Shown: positions 1-10,068, counted from the stretch's first letter. The stretch is DNA of 64,000 bases from an uncultured Desulfosarcina sp. (GCF_963668215.1 NZ_OY764190.1:930001-994000); one strand, 5' to 3'. Program-made: numbers and translations. Notes: a model not told the origin generated them from the sequence alone.

Positions 1-151
1 CAGCATGAAGGTCAGGGTCTATTTGGATATGCGCTTTATCCACGGATGGCTCCGATATTCAATTTTACATTAATTTTAAACTGCCATTGGCCTAAGCATG
101 CCAAACACATGCCGCGTATCAAAGCAGCTCTAATTGTATTTGTTTATTATT

Positions 152-166
152 CGAAGCAAAGCTTCG
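152..166 (-). terminator. Hairpin downstream of the Mrr-like gene
   Basis: A perfect 6-bp inverted repeat, CGAAGC-AAA-GCTTCG, lies about 20 bases beyond the stop of the minus-strand nuclease gene. It is followed on that strand by an AT-rich stretch without a clean T run. A second small GGGG/CCCC pairing lies between it and the stop. It may act as a weak terminator. The rest of bases 1-186 shows no gene. Confidence 0.35.
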
Positions 167-186
167 GGGAATTTCACCCCAAAGGA

Positions 187-1068
187 TTAAAATAAATCTC
201 TAAGCTGTATAAATGGCTGCCCTGTTTCCGCTGCATGACGCGCTTTTTTTGATAGGACTTCTTTTAATGACAACCGGTTATGAAGCATTTCACTTAGATC
301 AAATCCATCCATGCAGATTACACTTTTTCCTTTCCCATAGGCCACCAAGCCATCTTCTGAAAATCCGCTATAACTCACAAAAAGGCCTCTTGACCAAGAA
401 GCTTTGTCTTCGACTTTTGCATTAAATGACCGCAAATCCGATGCATCAACAGGATTGTTTTGCCATTTTGCTTCTAAAAGATAAGTTTCCCCACTTAATT
501 GAAAGCTACCATCTATTTGTTCGCCGGTAAGCCGAAATGACGCTCTGCCCTCCATCCCGTTGGCGTCAAAGAGTTGTTTTAAGAATTTTTCAAATGCATA
601 TCCCCGAGGCTGTGGGGCCAATGAACTTAAGTTTAAAAGGGCACTAAATAACTCGTTCGCTATCTTTTCGTTTATTTGAACAGGCTCTTCTTTATTGGGT
701 TTTACCTTTATTTCTTCAGGAGGTTTACCACCAAGTCTTTTGATTAAATGTAAAAATTCAATTTTATGATCAGGTAACTTTTCCTTTTCCCCAGACCTTC
801 TCCTTAGGGTTTCTCTATATTCCCAAAGAGCTAAAAGCGCCCGAACTACATCATCAATCCTAACAGTCCGTAAATAATAACGAAGTCTTTTGGCTTTACT
901 CGTTCCTTCTACTTCAAATCTTGGGTCATCAATATTAACACCAAGCTCATCAATGAAGAATTCAGAGAATGTACGATTTGTAAAATCGAGTACGTAGCCG
1001 CCTCCCATTTCAAAAAGATCATCTATCAGGCGTATATCTATAGATTTTAACTTTTTATCCATAGCCAT
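187..1068 (-). CDS. Mrr-like restriction endonuclease (PD-(D/E)XK)
   Basis: 293 residues. The C-terminal half has the layout of an Mrr-type restriction endonuclease fold: a helix with Glu160 (RGYAFEKFL), Asp186 in EQIDGSF, and the Glu199-x-Lys201 pair in YLLEAKW, followed by a strand SRGLFVSYSGF typical of the family. Residues 1-150 are charged and unrecognised, and may recognise the target or a partner. Mrr-like nucleases cleave foreign or modified DNA. It is the last minus-strand gene of the hsdR-hamA-hamB island, separated from hamB by an IS481-like element and an orphan gene tail, so it was probably co-transcribed with hamAB before the insertion. No N-terminal membrane segment. Start ATG is preceded by TCAGG. 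Family call is firm, substrate unknown. Confidence 0.75.
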   Translation of the reverse strand: MAMDKKLKSIDIRLIDDLFEMGGGYVLDFTNRTFSEFFIDELGVNIDDPRFEVEGTSKAKRLRYYLRTVRIDDVVRALLALWEYRETLRRRSGEKEKLPDHKIEFLHLIKRLGGKPPEEIKVKPNKEEPVQINEKIANELFSALLNLSSLAPQPRGYAFEKFLKQLFDANGMEGRASFRLTGEQIDGSFQLSGETYLLEAKWQNNPVDASDLRSFNAKVEDKASWSRGLFVSYSGFSEDGLVAYGKGKSVICMDGFDLSEMLHNRLSLKEVLSKKARHAAETGQPFIQLRDLF

Positions 1069-1083
1069 CCTGACTGTGACATT

Positions 1084-1203
1084 CTATGCAAACATTGCTT
1101 CAATTGAATTTCGATCAAGATTGATGAAATCGCTGTCAAGAATATCAACTCGTTTCCAAAGGATTTCTGACTCATTAAGCTGCAGGATACCTAAGCTATT
1201 AAG
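1084..1203 (-). pseudogene. Orphan 3' gene tail ahead of the Mrr-like gene
   Basis: In one minus-strand frame this stretch reads as plausible protein ending ...RVDILDSDFINLDRN and then MFA-stop, finishing 15 bases before the Mrr-like start. Its upstream part is cut by the IS481-like insertion. When the IS and one target duplication are removed in thought, the frame joins the end of hamB in the +1 frame and meets a TGA within a few codons, with no normal start codon. It is therefore either the remains of a lost gene or a frameshifted C-terminal extension of HamB. I cannot decide between these from one sequence. Confidence 0.4.
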
Positions 1204-2593
1204 TGCCAAAGTCCAAGACATCGTTAACCCGAGTCTAACGGTAAAAAGGGTCACGACATCGTTAACCCGAAAGCTAAAAATAATGACTATACCCGAAGCC
1301 TGTAGTCAAAGGATGCCACCAACTCGTCACCGAGATATAACTGCAATGTATGTATCTCGGTGACAATGACCGCTTTGACGTATGAGTAGACAAGGTCCTT
1401 TGGCACTTTGAACGTTTCACCAAAAATGTTGAGGACGCAGTCGCTTCGTATAAATCGGACCAGAATGATGTTACCATCAGGAATATCCTCGATGGTTGGG
1501 ATTTTCGTATTCGGGCCGAGCGTTTTTATCGGAAACGGGCATTGCTTTATTACCTCGGAAGGTGTTTTGCCTTTCAGGCAACTGTATCGGTGATACCGGT
1601 TGTGGAAACGTTGGAAATTCTTGCTCTGCCGTTTCAGATGGACATAGCTGTGAAACCATTGCCGCCGGAAAAACTTTTTGTTGTAGGTGTCGTTGAAGCT
1701 CTCGACCACAGCATTTCGCCACGGCTCCGACACAGGAATAAACACGGGCTGGACCCCGAAATGCAAGCATAGCCGAATGACCAGGCCTGGTGACCGAGGG
1801 TAACGATTGCTGCCACGGAAACTCAGTTCGTTATCAAGTTGCAGGAAATCCGGCAGCCCTATCGCTTTCCAACCACGAAGCAGGCTTTGGGCGACTGGCC
1901 GATCCGCTTTAGTTCGCTGTGATTCGATATAAACCCGGTGGCTGAAAATATCGATCACATTGAACGAGTAAAACTTGCCATCCCCTTTGATGTACCGAGG
2001 TCCGACAAGGTCGGCCTGATGGATGTTATTGATGTCGAGCGCTTCTCTAAAATACGGATATTCAACACCCTTGGGGATGTAACGAGTTTTTTTTAACCAA
2101 GCCTTCGGCTCTCAAGACCCGTTTTATAGTGCTGTCCGAAGGCAGCTGATATCCAGCTTTTTTGAGTTCCCATTTGATGGCTGATGGGCCGAATTGGGCG
2201 AACCGCTGGGCATCGAGGTGGCGGCGCGTTTCAATAATGCGTTTTCTGTCCTCCGGTCGTAACGCTCTGGGAGAGTGCTTCGGTACCCTGGATTTATTCT
2301 TGAACCAGTTGGGATCTCCGCTTTGATATCGTTTCAGCCATTTGAAAAACCATGGTTTTGAGCGGTCCAAGCTTTCGTATATTTGTTTTGGTTTTTCTCC
2401 TTGAATGAATCGATTGATAGCTGTTTTACGGATTTCTTGTTCCATCATGACACCTCCGATAATAGATTTTCTTCGGAGATTATCAAAGATCGAAAATAAC
2501 TTAAATCGGGTTAACGATGTCGTGACCCTTTGGACCCTTAAGAGTTAACGATGTTTTGGCCCTTTTGGGTTAACGATGTCTTGACCCTTGTCA
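1204..2593 (-). mobile_element. IS481-like insertion sequence with 6-bp target duplication
   Basis: A 1390-bp element. Its outer ends read TGCCAAAGTCCAAGACATCG (left) and TGACAAGGGTCAAGACATCG (right, complement), followed on both sides by TTAACCC. Subterminal copies of the same motif lie at 1248-1270 on the left, and at 2506-2528 and 2542-2562 on the right, so each end carries repeated transposase-type sites. The direct repeat ATTAAG flanks it at 1198-1203 and 2594-2599, a clear target duplication. The insertion point is immediately after hamB: the hamB stop codon TAA lies in the duplicated hexamer, so hamB is not truncated. The element carries one frameshifted transposase. Confidence 0.85.
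1287..2448 (-). pseudogene. IS481-like transposase, two frames joined at an A8 run
   Basis: Frame one (2448 to 2062) encodes a 128-residue helix-turn-helix region. Frame two continues from the same place to 1287 with the DDE integrase core: an Asp in the segment QADLVGP, LQLDNELSF, and Glu in NAVVESFN. The switch is at a run of eight A residues (minus strand) coding VKK just before 2085. Deleting one A gives a continuous protein of about 386 residues, normal for this family. Either the copy is dead through a homopolymer indel, or transcriptional slippage on A8 yields some full-length enzyme. The fact that both frames otherwise lack damage keeps slippage possible. Confidence 0.8.
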
Positions 2594-2594
2594 A

Positions 2595-5500
2595 TTAAGC
2601 CTTAAAATAACTGGGTAGAAGGGTCAATATTTCTTCAATAGTCTGAGAGTAAGTTCTTAAAATCGTATGTTCAAAATTCTCCATTGGTACACCTTTTGTC
2701 TCTAATGAAGATGCCAATAGTTTACATATCTCCCTATCCACATAACCCTTTGAATAAAGCCATATTTCAAGACTATTGGAAAGCCCTAATTTCAGTCTGG
2801 TTTGTAAAGTGCGAAGCTTGCCAACTATATCATCGGATAGCCCCTTCCCTTCAGCTATGTCCGCAATGGCACCAACAAATAGCATTGCGTCGAACGACAA
2901 TGCGCCATCAGTAAGGTCCATAACGTGGTCCATTTTAATGACACGCCTTTGTGTTTTAGCTTGGTAAAAAGCGTTTTGCTCATTTAGGAATCTTAAGAGT
3001 TCAACATAGCTTTCTCCTGATATCCATTTCTGAGCGATAGCAAGCAATTTCCCTTCAGGTTTTATTTTAAGGATCGACTTGTTTCTACTTAATTTAAATA
3101 TTATTGGCCAGCACAACTCCAAAATATTTTCAGGACTCTCAGATGATTCAAGGTCAGGCAGATTTTCATCAATCCACCCATCAATTAACGAAAGCTGGTT
3201 GAGCCCAAGCAATGCCTTTCCATAATAGCTATATTTTGCTCTGGGAACAGCAAGAACTCTTTCTGCGATTAATGAAAATGCATTTATTAGAAGTTCCTTC
3301 TCTGTTTCATCTGAAAGGAAATATGCCAATGTTCCTTGGACAAGGTCGATAAAGAATTCTTCGATAGCATCTGGATTCTCTTTCAGATATGACAGAAAAT
3401 AACTTTCTATAGTATCAATCAAACCCTCTTTGTAACCCATTTGGTCTAGAAGTTTTTCAATATCTATTGAATGCTCAGCCGCAAAATCAATACAAGCTTT
3501 ACGATAATTATTAGGGTCAGCAATAAAACCTATGACATCTAATTCTAATTGATCAAAATCAAAGGGTTTAATTAAGTCCTTTAAACTGCTGACACAATCT
3601 TCTGCATTAGTGAAATCCAACAAATGAAGAGCCCGTTGCCATTTCCAGTTGTGAAATCTATTTCGGCGTAAATCGTAAACTTCAGTGTCTGCAAATATTA
3701 TGCTGCCTTCAGTATGATAGCCAGCACGTCCTGCACGCCCAATAAGATTATGGAAGTCTCGGGTAGTTATTTTTTGACCAGCCTGGAACGTACTTGTCAC
3801 TATCAAATACTTAATGGGTAAATTAACCCCTTGCGCCAAAGTGGATGTACAGACAACAAATACAGCCTTGCTGTTTTCCATGGCCCATTCTACAGAAACT
3901 CGAAGCCCGTTAGGAATATTAGAGCTATGAGGCAATATTCCCAATCGAATTGATTTTGTATAAACGAAATCATCTCCAAAATGAAGGCTCGAAAGATGAG
4001 CTATTTTTCTAAGTTCATCTTGATCACTGGATACCTTAGGAGGAGGAAGCTGTAGTCCCCTATCATAGTATTCGACTACAAGCTTGCAAATCGTTGTTAC
4101 AGTACTCTTAACCCCACAGAAGATTGCAACAGGACCTTGGTGACAGAGTTTTACACCAAGATACGCGGCAATGCTGGAGTTGTCCTTTTTTTTGGGGAAC
4201 AATCGTTCCACGGTTTCAGTACCGCGAGTACCAAGATTTATTTGATCAATTACTCTAGGTACAAAAAAATCTCTATCTGCCTCTCTCTCTTGGTCTATGT
4301 AATGCAACTGTCCCAGACTTGTTAGCCAACTTGCAAAAGCAACACTTCTATTAGAAGGAAGGACATTGATCCCTTGAATCTCTACTCCTGATTCCCCATT
4401 AAGCCATTCCCCTATAGAACTTGCATTAGCCATCACTGCTGATATCAACACCTTCTGAACATTATCGCCGACACTCTCTCTGAGGTATGCCATTAATAGT
4501 TCGTACGTAACACCTCTCCGTCCAGTGTCAAATTGATGGCCCTCATCAAAAATGAGCAACCCAATATTCGCTGAAAGCTCAGGTTCATGACGCACTAAAT
4601 ATACCAGTTTTTCCGGGGTTGTAATTAATACAGATTTAGAAACGGTCACCTCCTGATCTTGCTCACCCATAATTAATTGCAATACCAAGTGATCATCATA
4701 TGAGACATCCATTACATCCTGGAGTTCGTTTATGTTTATTTGTTCCCCATTAAATGCCTCTTTAAGACTGGCTGTAATCTCTCTACATAAAGCTCGAAAA
4801 GGCGCAACGATTACAGCGACTGAAGCACGACCAGATAAAAATGAACTGCGAATAATGAGTTCTGTGGATTTTGTTTTTCCAGAGCTCGTTGGCATTTGAA
4901 CCACCGCAGAGTTTCCAGATAAAACACCTTTCTCCCCGATCAATTTCTGCGCCGGCCAAAACTCCCTAATGAAGCCAGGCTTACCGATGATCTCACGCCA
5001 CTGATCTAAAGATATAGAGGTGTATAAGGGCAGACAGTGGATAGATGAATTTGATATTTTACGAAATATCACAGCGGATATAACATCAACAAAAAGCAAT
5101 TCTCTGTCAGTACCGGATTGATAAACAACATTTCTAAGTTCATTGACTGCAGAGATTAATTCTGATGCATCTATTTGTAAGTTAAAGTAATTCCTAAATG
5201 AGTCTGCTACATTATCGATTGTTTGACACAAATAGCTTTCTTCAACTCGGTAGTGACTTTCATTGATATCAAATTTCAACAACCATATTAGAAGGCCTTC
5301 AAGGTAGGTTGATGTTAAAAATTCAGTGTCATAATCAAGGCTTTTTGAAAGCACAATAGAGCTACCAGGCATGTCTGCCAAATAATATGCAGCGGCACCA
5401 GCAACTTTTAAATAAACTGTGTTTTCATCAGCTAGGCGCGATTGAATTAGGGCATCAAAATATTGACCTACTGAAATTAATTCAGATTTTAGGTTTATAT

Positions 5501-5720
5501 AGTTTTCAACCTCGCCATTTTCTTGACGAGCTTCAATTGCCGATAATTCGCCCAATATCCCAATGGTCGTTATCAAAAGCTTTCTAGGGTCTTGAGCTAA
5601 GGAGATATGATGGGACTCATCAATGGCAAACTCATACATTTTTGCCTTTGATTTTGTTATGGCTAAGAGCCTTTTTGAACGATTTTCAAGCCTCATTTGC
5701 CGCCCTATCAAAAAGCTCAT
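2595..5720 (-). CDS. hamB: Hachiman helicase HamB
   Basis: 1041 residues. An SF2 helicase core follows a 250-residue helical N-terminus: Walker A MPTSSGKTKS at 276-285, DEGH box at 392-395, SAVMAN (motif III) at 427-432, VCTSTLAQGVNLP near 623-635, and GRAGRAG (motif VI) at 661-667, as in Ski2/Brr2-like helicases. A long helical C-terminus follows. It overlaps the upstream DUF1837 gene by 35 bases, the standard layout of Hachiman (HamA nuclease, HamB helicase). In studied Hachiman systems HamB surveys DNA for damage or phage-induced structures and releases HamA nuclease activity. Here that role is inferred from gene pairing and motifs. The ORF ends exactly at the IS481-like insertion but keeps its stop. 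Confidence 0.88.
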   Translation of the reverse strand: MSFLIGRQMRLENRSKRLLAITKSKAKMYEFAIDESHHISLAQDPRKLLITTIGILGELSAIEARQENGEVENYINLKSELISVGQYFDALIQSRLADENTVYLKVAGAAAYYLADMPGSSIVLSKSLDYDTEFLTSTYLEGLLIWLLKFDINESHYRVEESYLCQTIDNVADSFRNYFNLQIDASELISAVNELRNVVYQSGTDRELLFVDVISAVIFRKISNSSIHCLPLYTSISLDQWREIIGKPGFIREFWPAQKLIGEKGVLSGNSAVVQMPTSSGKTKSTELIIRSSFLSGRASVAVIVAPFRALCREITASLKEAFNGEQININELQDVMDVSYDDHLVLQLIMGEQDQEVTVSKSVLITTPEKLVYLVRHEPELSANIGLLIFDEGHQFDTGRRGVTYELLMAYLRESVGDNVQKVLISAVMANASSIGEWLNGESGVEIQGINVLPSNRSVAFASWLTSLGQLHYIDQEREADRDFFVPRVIDQINLGTRGTETVERLFPKKKDNSSIAAYLGVKLCHQGPVAIFCGVKSTVTTICKLVVEYYDRGLQLPPPKVSSDQDELRKIAHLSSLHFGDDFVYTKSIRLGILPHSSNIPNGLRVSVEWAMENSKAVFVVCTSTLAQGVNLPIKYLIVTSTFQAGQKITTRDFHNLIGRAGRAGYHTEGSIIFADTEVYDLRRNRFHNWKWQRALHLLDFTNAEDCVSSLKDLIKPFDFDQLELDVIGFIADPNNYRKACIDFAAEHSIDIEKLLDQMGYKEGLIDTIESYFLSYLKENPDAIEEFFIDLVQGTLAYFLSDETEKELLINAFSLIAERVLAVPRAKYSYYGKALLGLNQLSLIDGWIDENLPDLESSESPENILELCWPIIFKLSRNKSILKIKPEGKLLAIAQKWISGESYVELLRFLNEQNAFYQAKTQRRVIKMDHVMDLTDGALSFDAMLFVGAIADIAEGKGLSDDIVGKLRTLQTRLKLGLSNSLEIWLYSKGYVDREICKLLASSLETKGVPMENFEHTILRTYSQTIEEILTLLPSYFKA

Positions 5721-6513
5721 GAACTAATGTCATCAAGTGTTGTCCTCTAATGACGAGCATTTCCAGATTAGTTGCCGCAACATGATTTGCAGAATTCGAT
5801 TCTGCCAATGTATCCAATCGGCATGAAGTCTCTGTTAAAACCGCAGCGGCTCCATAAATGGTCTTATACGGGGCATCGATATTTCTTTGGAACCTGCTAA
5901 TAACCGACACTCCATCTAAATCATGCCGATCATAAAGCCTTTGTTTTATTCCATTAAGAGATTCTGCAAGTCTTGTCTCATCCTTTGATGAGTCATTAAT
6001 CGCAGTCTGTAATACATTCGTTATACTATTTTCGGATAACTTTGCTTTTACTTCATATATGACTAACTCGTCATTATTATTGGGTTCGTGATCTATTTGC
6101 TTGAAACCCATAACATCTGAACCTTTTGAAGACTCATTTCCAATAATTTTTCTGTCATAACGGGTTCTTGGCACATAATAGTCACGAAGAAACTGTAAAT
6201 AATCAGCTACAAGTATCTCTGAAAAATCACCTGCCCGAATGCTTGGACCTGGATTTGATCTGTTCGGGAATTTAATTGTCAACAAATATTCTGAACTCGA
6301 CATTCCCTCTGGCTTAAGAATAGGCAAATCGCAATCTAAACAATAATGATTTCGAAAATGCCTAGCCCAATTACTCATTATAGCTTCGTCGGCCATATCA
6401 TAGCGGAATTCATAAATGGGAACAGTCTTTCCGCACGAGGTGGTAATCGTCTCACCTGTGTCTTGAAGCCATTGGAGATGTTCATTTGTCCAAGGCATAT
6501 TTTGCCAGCCCAT
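5686..6513 (-). CDS. hamA: Hachiman effector nuclease HamA (DUF1837)
   Basis: 275 residues. Family DUF1837: the GDFSEIL segment (Asp96, Glu99), GSD (Asp133) and VIYEVKAK (Glu154, Lys156) form a PD-(D/E)XK nuclease site. Residues 160-275 carry the helical AINDSSKDET...RLAESLNGIKQRL region seen in this family. Its start lies six bases after the hsdR stop, and its 3' end overlaps hamB by 35 bases, so hsdR-hamA-hamB was one transcript. The first ATG is jammed against an AAGG, so Met6 (base 6498, MPWTNEHLQW), about 11 bases from GGATGG, is a better start. Known HamA degrades DNA on activation by HamB. All catalytic residues appear intact, so the effector should be active if expressed. Confidence 0.85.
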   Translation of the reverse strand: MGWQNMPWTNEHLQWLQDTGETITTSCGKTVPIYEFRYDMADEAIMSNWARHFRNHYCLDCDLPILKPEGMSSSEYLLTIKFPNRSNPGPSIRAGDFSEILVADYLQFLRDYYVPRTRYDRKIIGNESSKGSDVMGFKQIDHEPNNNDELVIYEVKAKLSENSITNVLQTAINDSSKDETRLAESLNGIKQRLYDRHDLDGVSVISRFQRNIDAPYKTIYGAAAVLTETSCRLDTLAESNSANHVAATNLEMLVIRGQHLMTLVHELFDRAANEA

Positions 6514-6518
6514 CCTTA

Positions 6519-8543
6519 TTACAAATTCACAATCCGCTGCATGCTTTTCATAAGCGATGCTTTGAAGGCTTCATCGCTTGCAAATAGCTTATAAAATTCC
6601 AGGTCATCCTTGCGTCTTTGCAGCATAATCTCTTTAAAAAGTTTTTCGAAAGCCAGATGCTGGTTATGCGGATCAGGATTATTTTTATATTTGTCTTCAA
6701 AGTCCGGGTGGGATTTGATTGAATTTGCCATACTTAATAATCGTACCCGCTGTTCTTCGGGCGTGGCGCTCCATCCCTGGAACCAACGTTCATTAAAGGC
6801 CCGGACTATTTCGTCCAGCGGGTTTAATTCTTCCTCACCACCATGAGCACCGCGTGGATTTGGATTTTGAGGATCAAGCTCAGATTCTGCCTCATCTAAG
6901 ACGATTGAATGGTTGAGCTTAACACGCTGAAGCCCATAAGAACTCAAATCCACAGATTCCAGCAATTCATCAAGTTGATCGCCGCCCGGTTCAACCACTT
7001 TCAACTTTGGTATAAGAAATTTGAGAAACCAAAAGAGCTTTTCCCAGGCAACCATTTCATAGGGCATAATAGCAGCCATCTGGCCGTATATTTTAACGAA
7101 CTGCTTAGCCTTGATCTTAAAATCTGCTTTCTCACTATTTTCAAGCTCAAGATCGCTGTTAAACCTGGCAGCGGCAACATCAATTATTGGGCTGAGTGTT
7201 TGGGCATCTTCGTTATCGAAGTAACGCTTTATAAAATCCTCCACCTCGTACCATTCATATACGCCAACATCATCCATCGCATCCTTTAGCTCATGAAGGA
7301 CGTTTATATCCGTGGCCTCAGACAGGGATGTAGCTGTATAGAATGGATCAAAGGCCCCTTTGATATCATCAATGCTGTTAAAGAAATCTAAAATAAAGAG
7401 ATCTTCGGTCTTTTTGCCTAATTTAGGGGCTGAACGATTAAGCCGTGATAATGCCTGCACACATTGAACATGTGCCAACTTTTTATCGACGTACATAGCA
7501 CAAAGTTTTGGCTGATCGAAGCCTGTCAGGTACTTGTTGGCAACAACAAGAAGGCGGTATTGGTCCTCATTTACGCCCTTTGGCTTTTTTTCACCTATGT
7601 AATTTCTATCAAACATGTCCTTGGTATCATTATCAGAAAATCCATTGATATCGGCTTCTGTGTACTCAATGCCATCAACCTCTTTGGTACCGGAAAAGGC
7701 AACCAGCGCCTTAAAAGGATTGCCATAGTCATCAAGAATGCGGTTAATGGCTTTATAATATCGTATGGCCGTTTCAATATTTTGGGTAACAACCATCCCT
7801 CTTGATTTACCTCTGAGCTTTTTGGCATTGACGACCTGTGGTATGAAATGCTCCAGCATGATTTCCGCTTTGGTGTCTATTGTCTGCTGGCTGCGTTCAA
7901 CATACGCCCTGAGTTTTTTCTGTGCTTTCTTGGTGTCAAATTCAGGGTTCTCAATGATTGATTTTTTGATCTCGTAATAGCTCTTGTAGGTTGTGTAGTT
8001 GGCCAGCACATCAAGGATAAAGCCTTCCTCAATAGCCTGTTTCATGGAATAAAGATGAAAAGGTTCGAACGAACCGTCTTCCTGTTGCTGGCCAAATTTT
8101 TCAAGCGTCGTGTTCTTGGGCGTGGCTGTAAAAGCAAGGTAAGAGGCATTGCCGCGCATTTTACGTGAGCGCATGGCCTTAAGGATTTTATCCTGTGCAT
8201 CCTCTGCGTCCTCGTCATCATGACCCATCGCCCGGTTCATATTGTCATGTGCCGATCCAGATTGAGAACTGTGCGCCTCATCAATGATAACCGCAAAATG
8301 CTTGTCACTCAGGTCTGCAATGCCATCGATGATAAATGGAAATTTTTGAATGGTTGTGATGATAATTTTCTTGCCGCGTTCTAGTGCAGATTTAAGTTCA
8401 GAGGCTCTATACGCTGGAGCAATGATATTCTTAACTTCAGAGAATTCCTTGATATTGTCCCGAAGTTGCTTGTCCAAAAGCCTTCTGTCCGTAACGACAA
8501 TCACCGAGTCAAATAAAGGCTGGTCCAAACTCTTGCTTCCGGG
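6519..8543 (-). pseudogene. hsdR: Type I restriction enzyme R subunit HsdR, 5' end lost
   Basis: About 675 codons matching the C-terminal two thirds of HsdR. The reading starts inside the motor domain at LFDSVIVVTDRR and continues through IIDEAHSSQSG, YLAFTATP, YRLLVVANKYLTGFDQP and QALSRLNRSAP to the C-terminal helical region. The normal N-terminal nuclease domain and the Walker A motif are absent. At base 8543 the sequence runs straight into an IS21-like terminus, and the lost part is not on the far side of that element. A TTG at 8526-8528 could start translation but would give a motor without ATP binding, so this is a null restriction subunit. No hsdM or hsdS is present in the window. The remnant may still carry translation into hamA, six bases downstream. 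Confidence 0.88.
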
Positions 8544-8765
8544 TGTCGCCGGGAATGCGATAATGTACCAAAAATGGGAACGAAAAGTGTACCACCCATG
8601 AATAGCACCGCATGGTAGACTCCTTCCTGAAAGGAGGGTGTCGCCATGATTTCATGGGAGGCGTACATGGACATTATTGCATTGCATCAACAAGGCCTTT
8701 CGCAAAGGGAGATCACCAAACGAACTGGCCGCCATCGCAAGACCGTTAAAAAATATATTCAGAAT

Positions 8766-10068
8766 CAGTAATTTCCGGCTAAGTACTTGCATTAACGGTA
8801 TGTAATTCTTGCTCTTTAAAATTTGAATCAGGGGGTTTGCCAAAAACACCAGCGCGTAATTCATTCCGGATTTTTATGCGCAGTTGGCGGACTCTCTTGA
8901 TGGAAACGCGCTCGTTAAATTGGCGATGGCAATAGATTGCCAGCAACAAATAGGTGATCAGACCTGCCAGAATTTGCACCATCAAGCCATGCTCGCTCCT
9001 GGCGATGAGATGATACACTTTAAGGTGCCGTTTCCACCAAGCGAAAAAATTTTCGATATCCCATCGGAGCTTATAGGCAGTGGCGATTTGCTCGGCAGTT
9101 AAATCAAAACGATTCGTAGCGATCCAGTATTTAACGCGATCCACCTCGTAACCCACCAAACGAAGTGGGGTTTGTGTTTGATTGACTTCCGTGGTGCCCA
9201 GAACAACGATGGCATCAAAAAAAACGATACTATCAGAGGCAATGGGGTTTTGTTTAATGATCGTTTTCTTGGTGCTGGCTTTAATCCGGCACATAAACAG
9301 CTTTCCATCATTCTGCCATTGGTCAAAGCGTTGATGGCTTTGATAACCCCGGTCCATCACACCGGTTTGACCGTCAGACAGGATCAAGCTGACGAAAGGT
9401 CTTTCAGCCCCGTTACCATCGGTAAGATAAAGCTTTCTTGGAATCGCCCGGTTCAGATCAAAACCGACGTGGACCTTCGCCTTCTTGGATTTTTTACGGT
9501 AGTCGGCCCAATGCATGGATAAGGTTGCATCGATGAGGGAACCGTCGATCCCCACCAGATCACCGAGTTCGGGATGTTGCTTGGGTAAAATCGAAGATGC
9601 CTGAGCTTGTAAGTTCTGATAGACATACATGAACTGTTCAAGTCCCCGGCTGTTGGTGGCCTCTGAGAAGCTGCTCTTTTTGATTCCGTTTTCTGGTGCG
9701 ATGGCACTTTTGGCAAAATCATCTTCTTCAAGCACTTGCAGCAGGTGTTGAGCAGAATGGTGTTCTTCAAGATGAAAGTAAACCAGCGCGCGCAGATGTT
9801 CCTCAAAAGTCATCTGCAATGGTCGGTTTCCTTTGGAATCAAGAGCTGGCATCCGTGATGTTGCCTCAGTCGCTGGTTGAAAAAAAGAGAAAAACTCCAG
9901 GGCATTGAGCTTTTGGAAAGGGTCGAATGTGCGTGGCATGTATAACCTCTTGATATAATAGGGTATACAAAACGCCGCCCATATTGACGACCCAATGTCA
10001 AGCAAAAATATCGTTTAACCTGCTGATTTTAAATTATTTTTATGCAATTCCTTAACCGGATTTTACTG
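8766..10068 (-). mobile_element. IS4-like element, copy 1 (1303 bp)
   Basis: Ends are inverted repeats: CAGTAATTTCCGGC at the left and CAGTAAAATCCGG (complement) at the right. The 9-bp direct repeat ATTCAGAAT flanks it at 8757-8765 and 10069-10077, the duplication length typical of many IS4-family elements. One transposase gene fills it on the minus strand. It is the same length as, and nearly identical to, the copy at 41050-42352. I can see only two base differences between them, one near the transposase start and one in the terminal region. Confidence 0.92.
8779..9939 (-). CDS. IS4-family transposase (copy 1)
   Basis: 386 residues from the ATG at 9939 (MPRTFDPFQKLN), which has AGAGG six bases upstream; an in-frame TTG further upstream at 10005 is less likely. 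DDE motifs: LVGIDGSLID, VMDRGYQSHQRF, and the Y-R-E-K signature in YKLRWDIENFFAWWK, diagnostic of IS4-type enzymes. Full length with no interruptions, so probably active. It catalyses cut-and-paste transposition of its own element; the matching second copy and the clean 9-bp duplications at both sites support recent activity. Confidence 0.92.
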   Translation of the reverse strand: MPRTFDPFQKLNALEFFSFFQPATEATSRMPALDSKGNRPLQMTFEEHLRALVYFHLEEHHSAQHLLQVLEEDDFAKSAIAPENGIKKSSFSEATNSRGLEQFMYVYQNLQAQASSILPKQHPELGDLVGIDGSLIDATLSMHWADYRKKSKKAKVHVGFDLNRAIPRKLYLTDGNGAERPFVSLILSDGQTGVMDRGYQSHQRFDQWQNDGKLFMCRIKASTKKTIIKQNPIASDSIVFFDAIVVLGTTEVNQTQTPLRLVGYEVDRVKYWIATNRFDLTAEQIATAYKLRWDIENFFAWWKRHLKVYHLIARSEHGLMVQILAGLITYLLLAIYCHRQFNERVSIKRVRQLRIKIRNELRAGVFGKPPDSNFKEQELHTVNAST

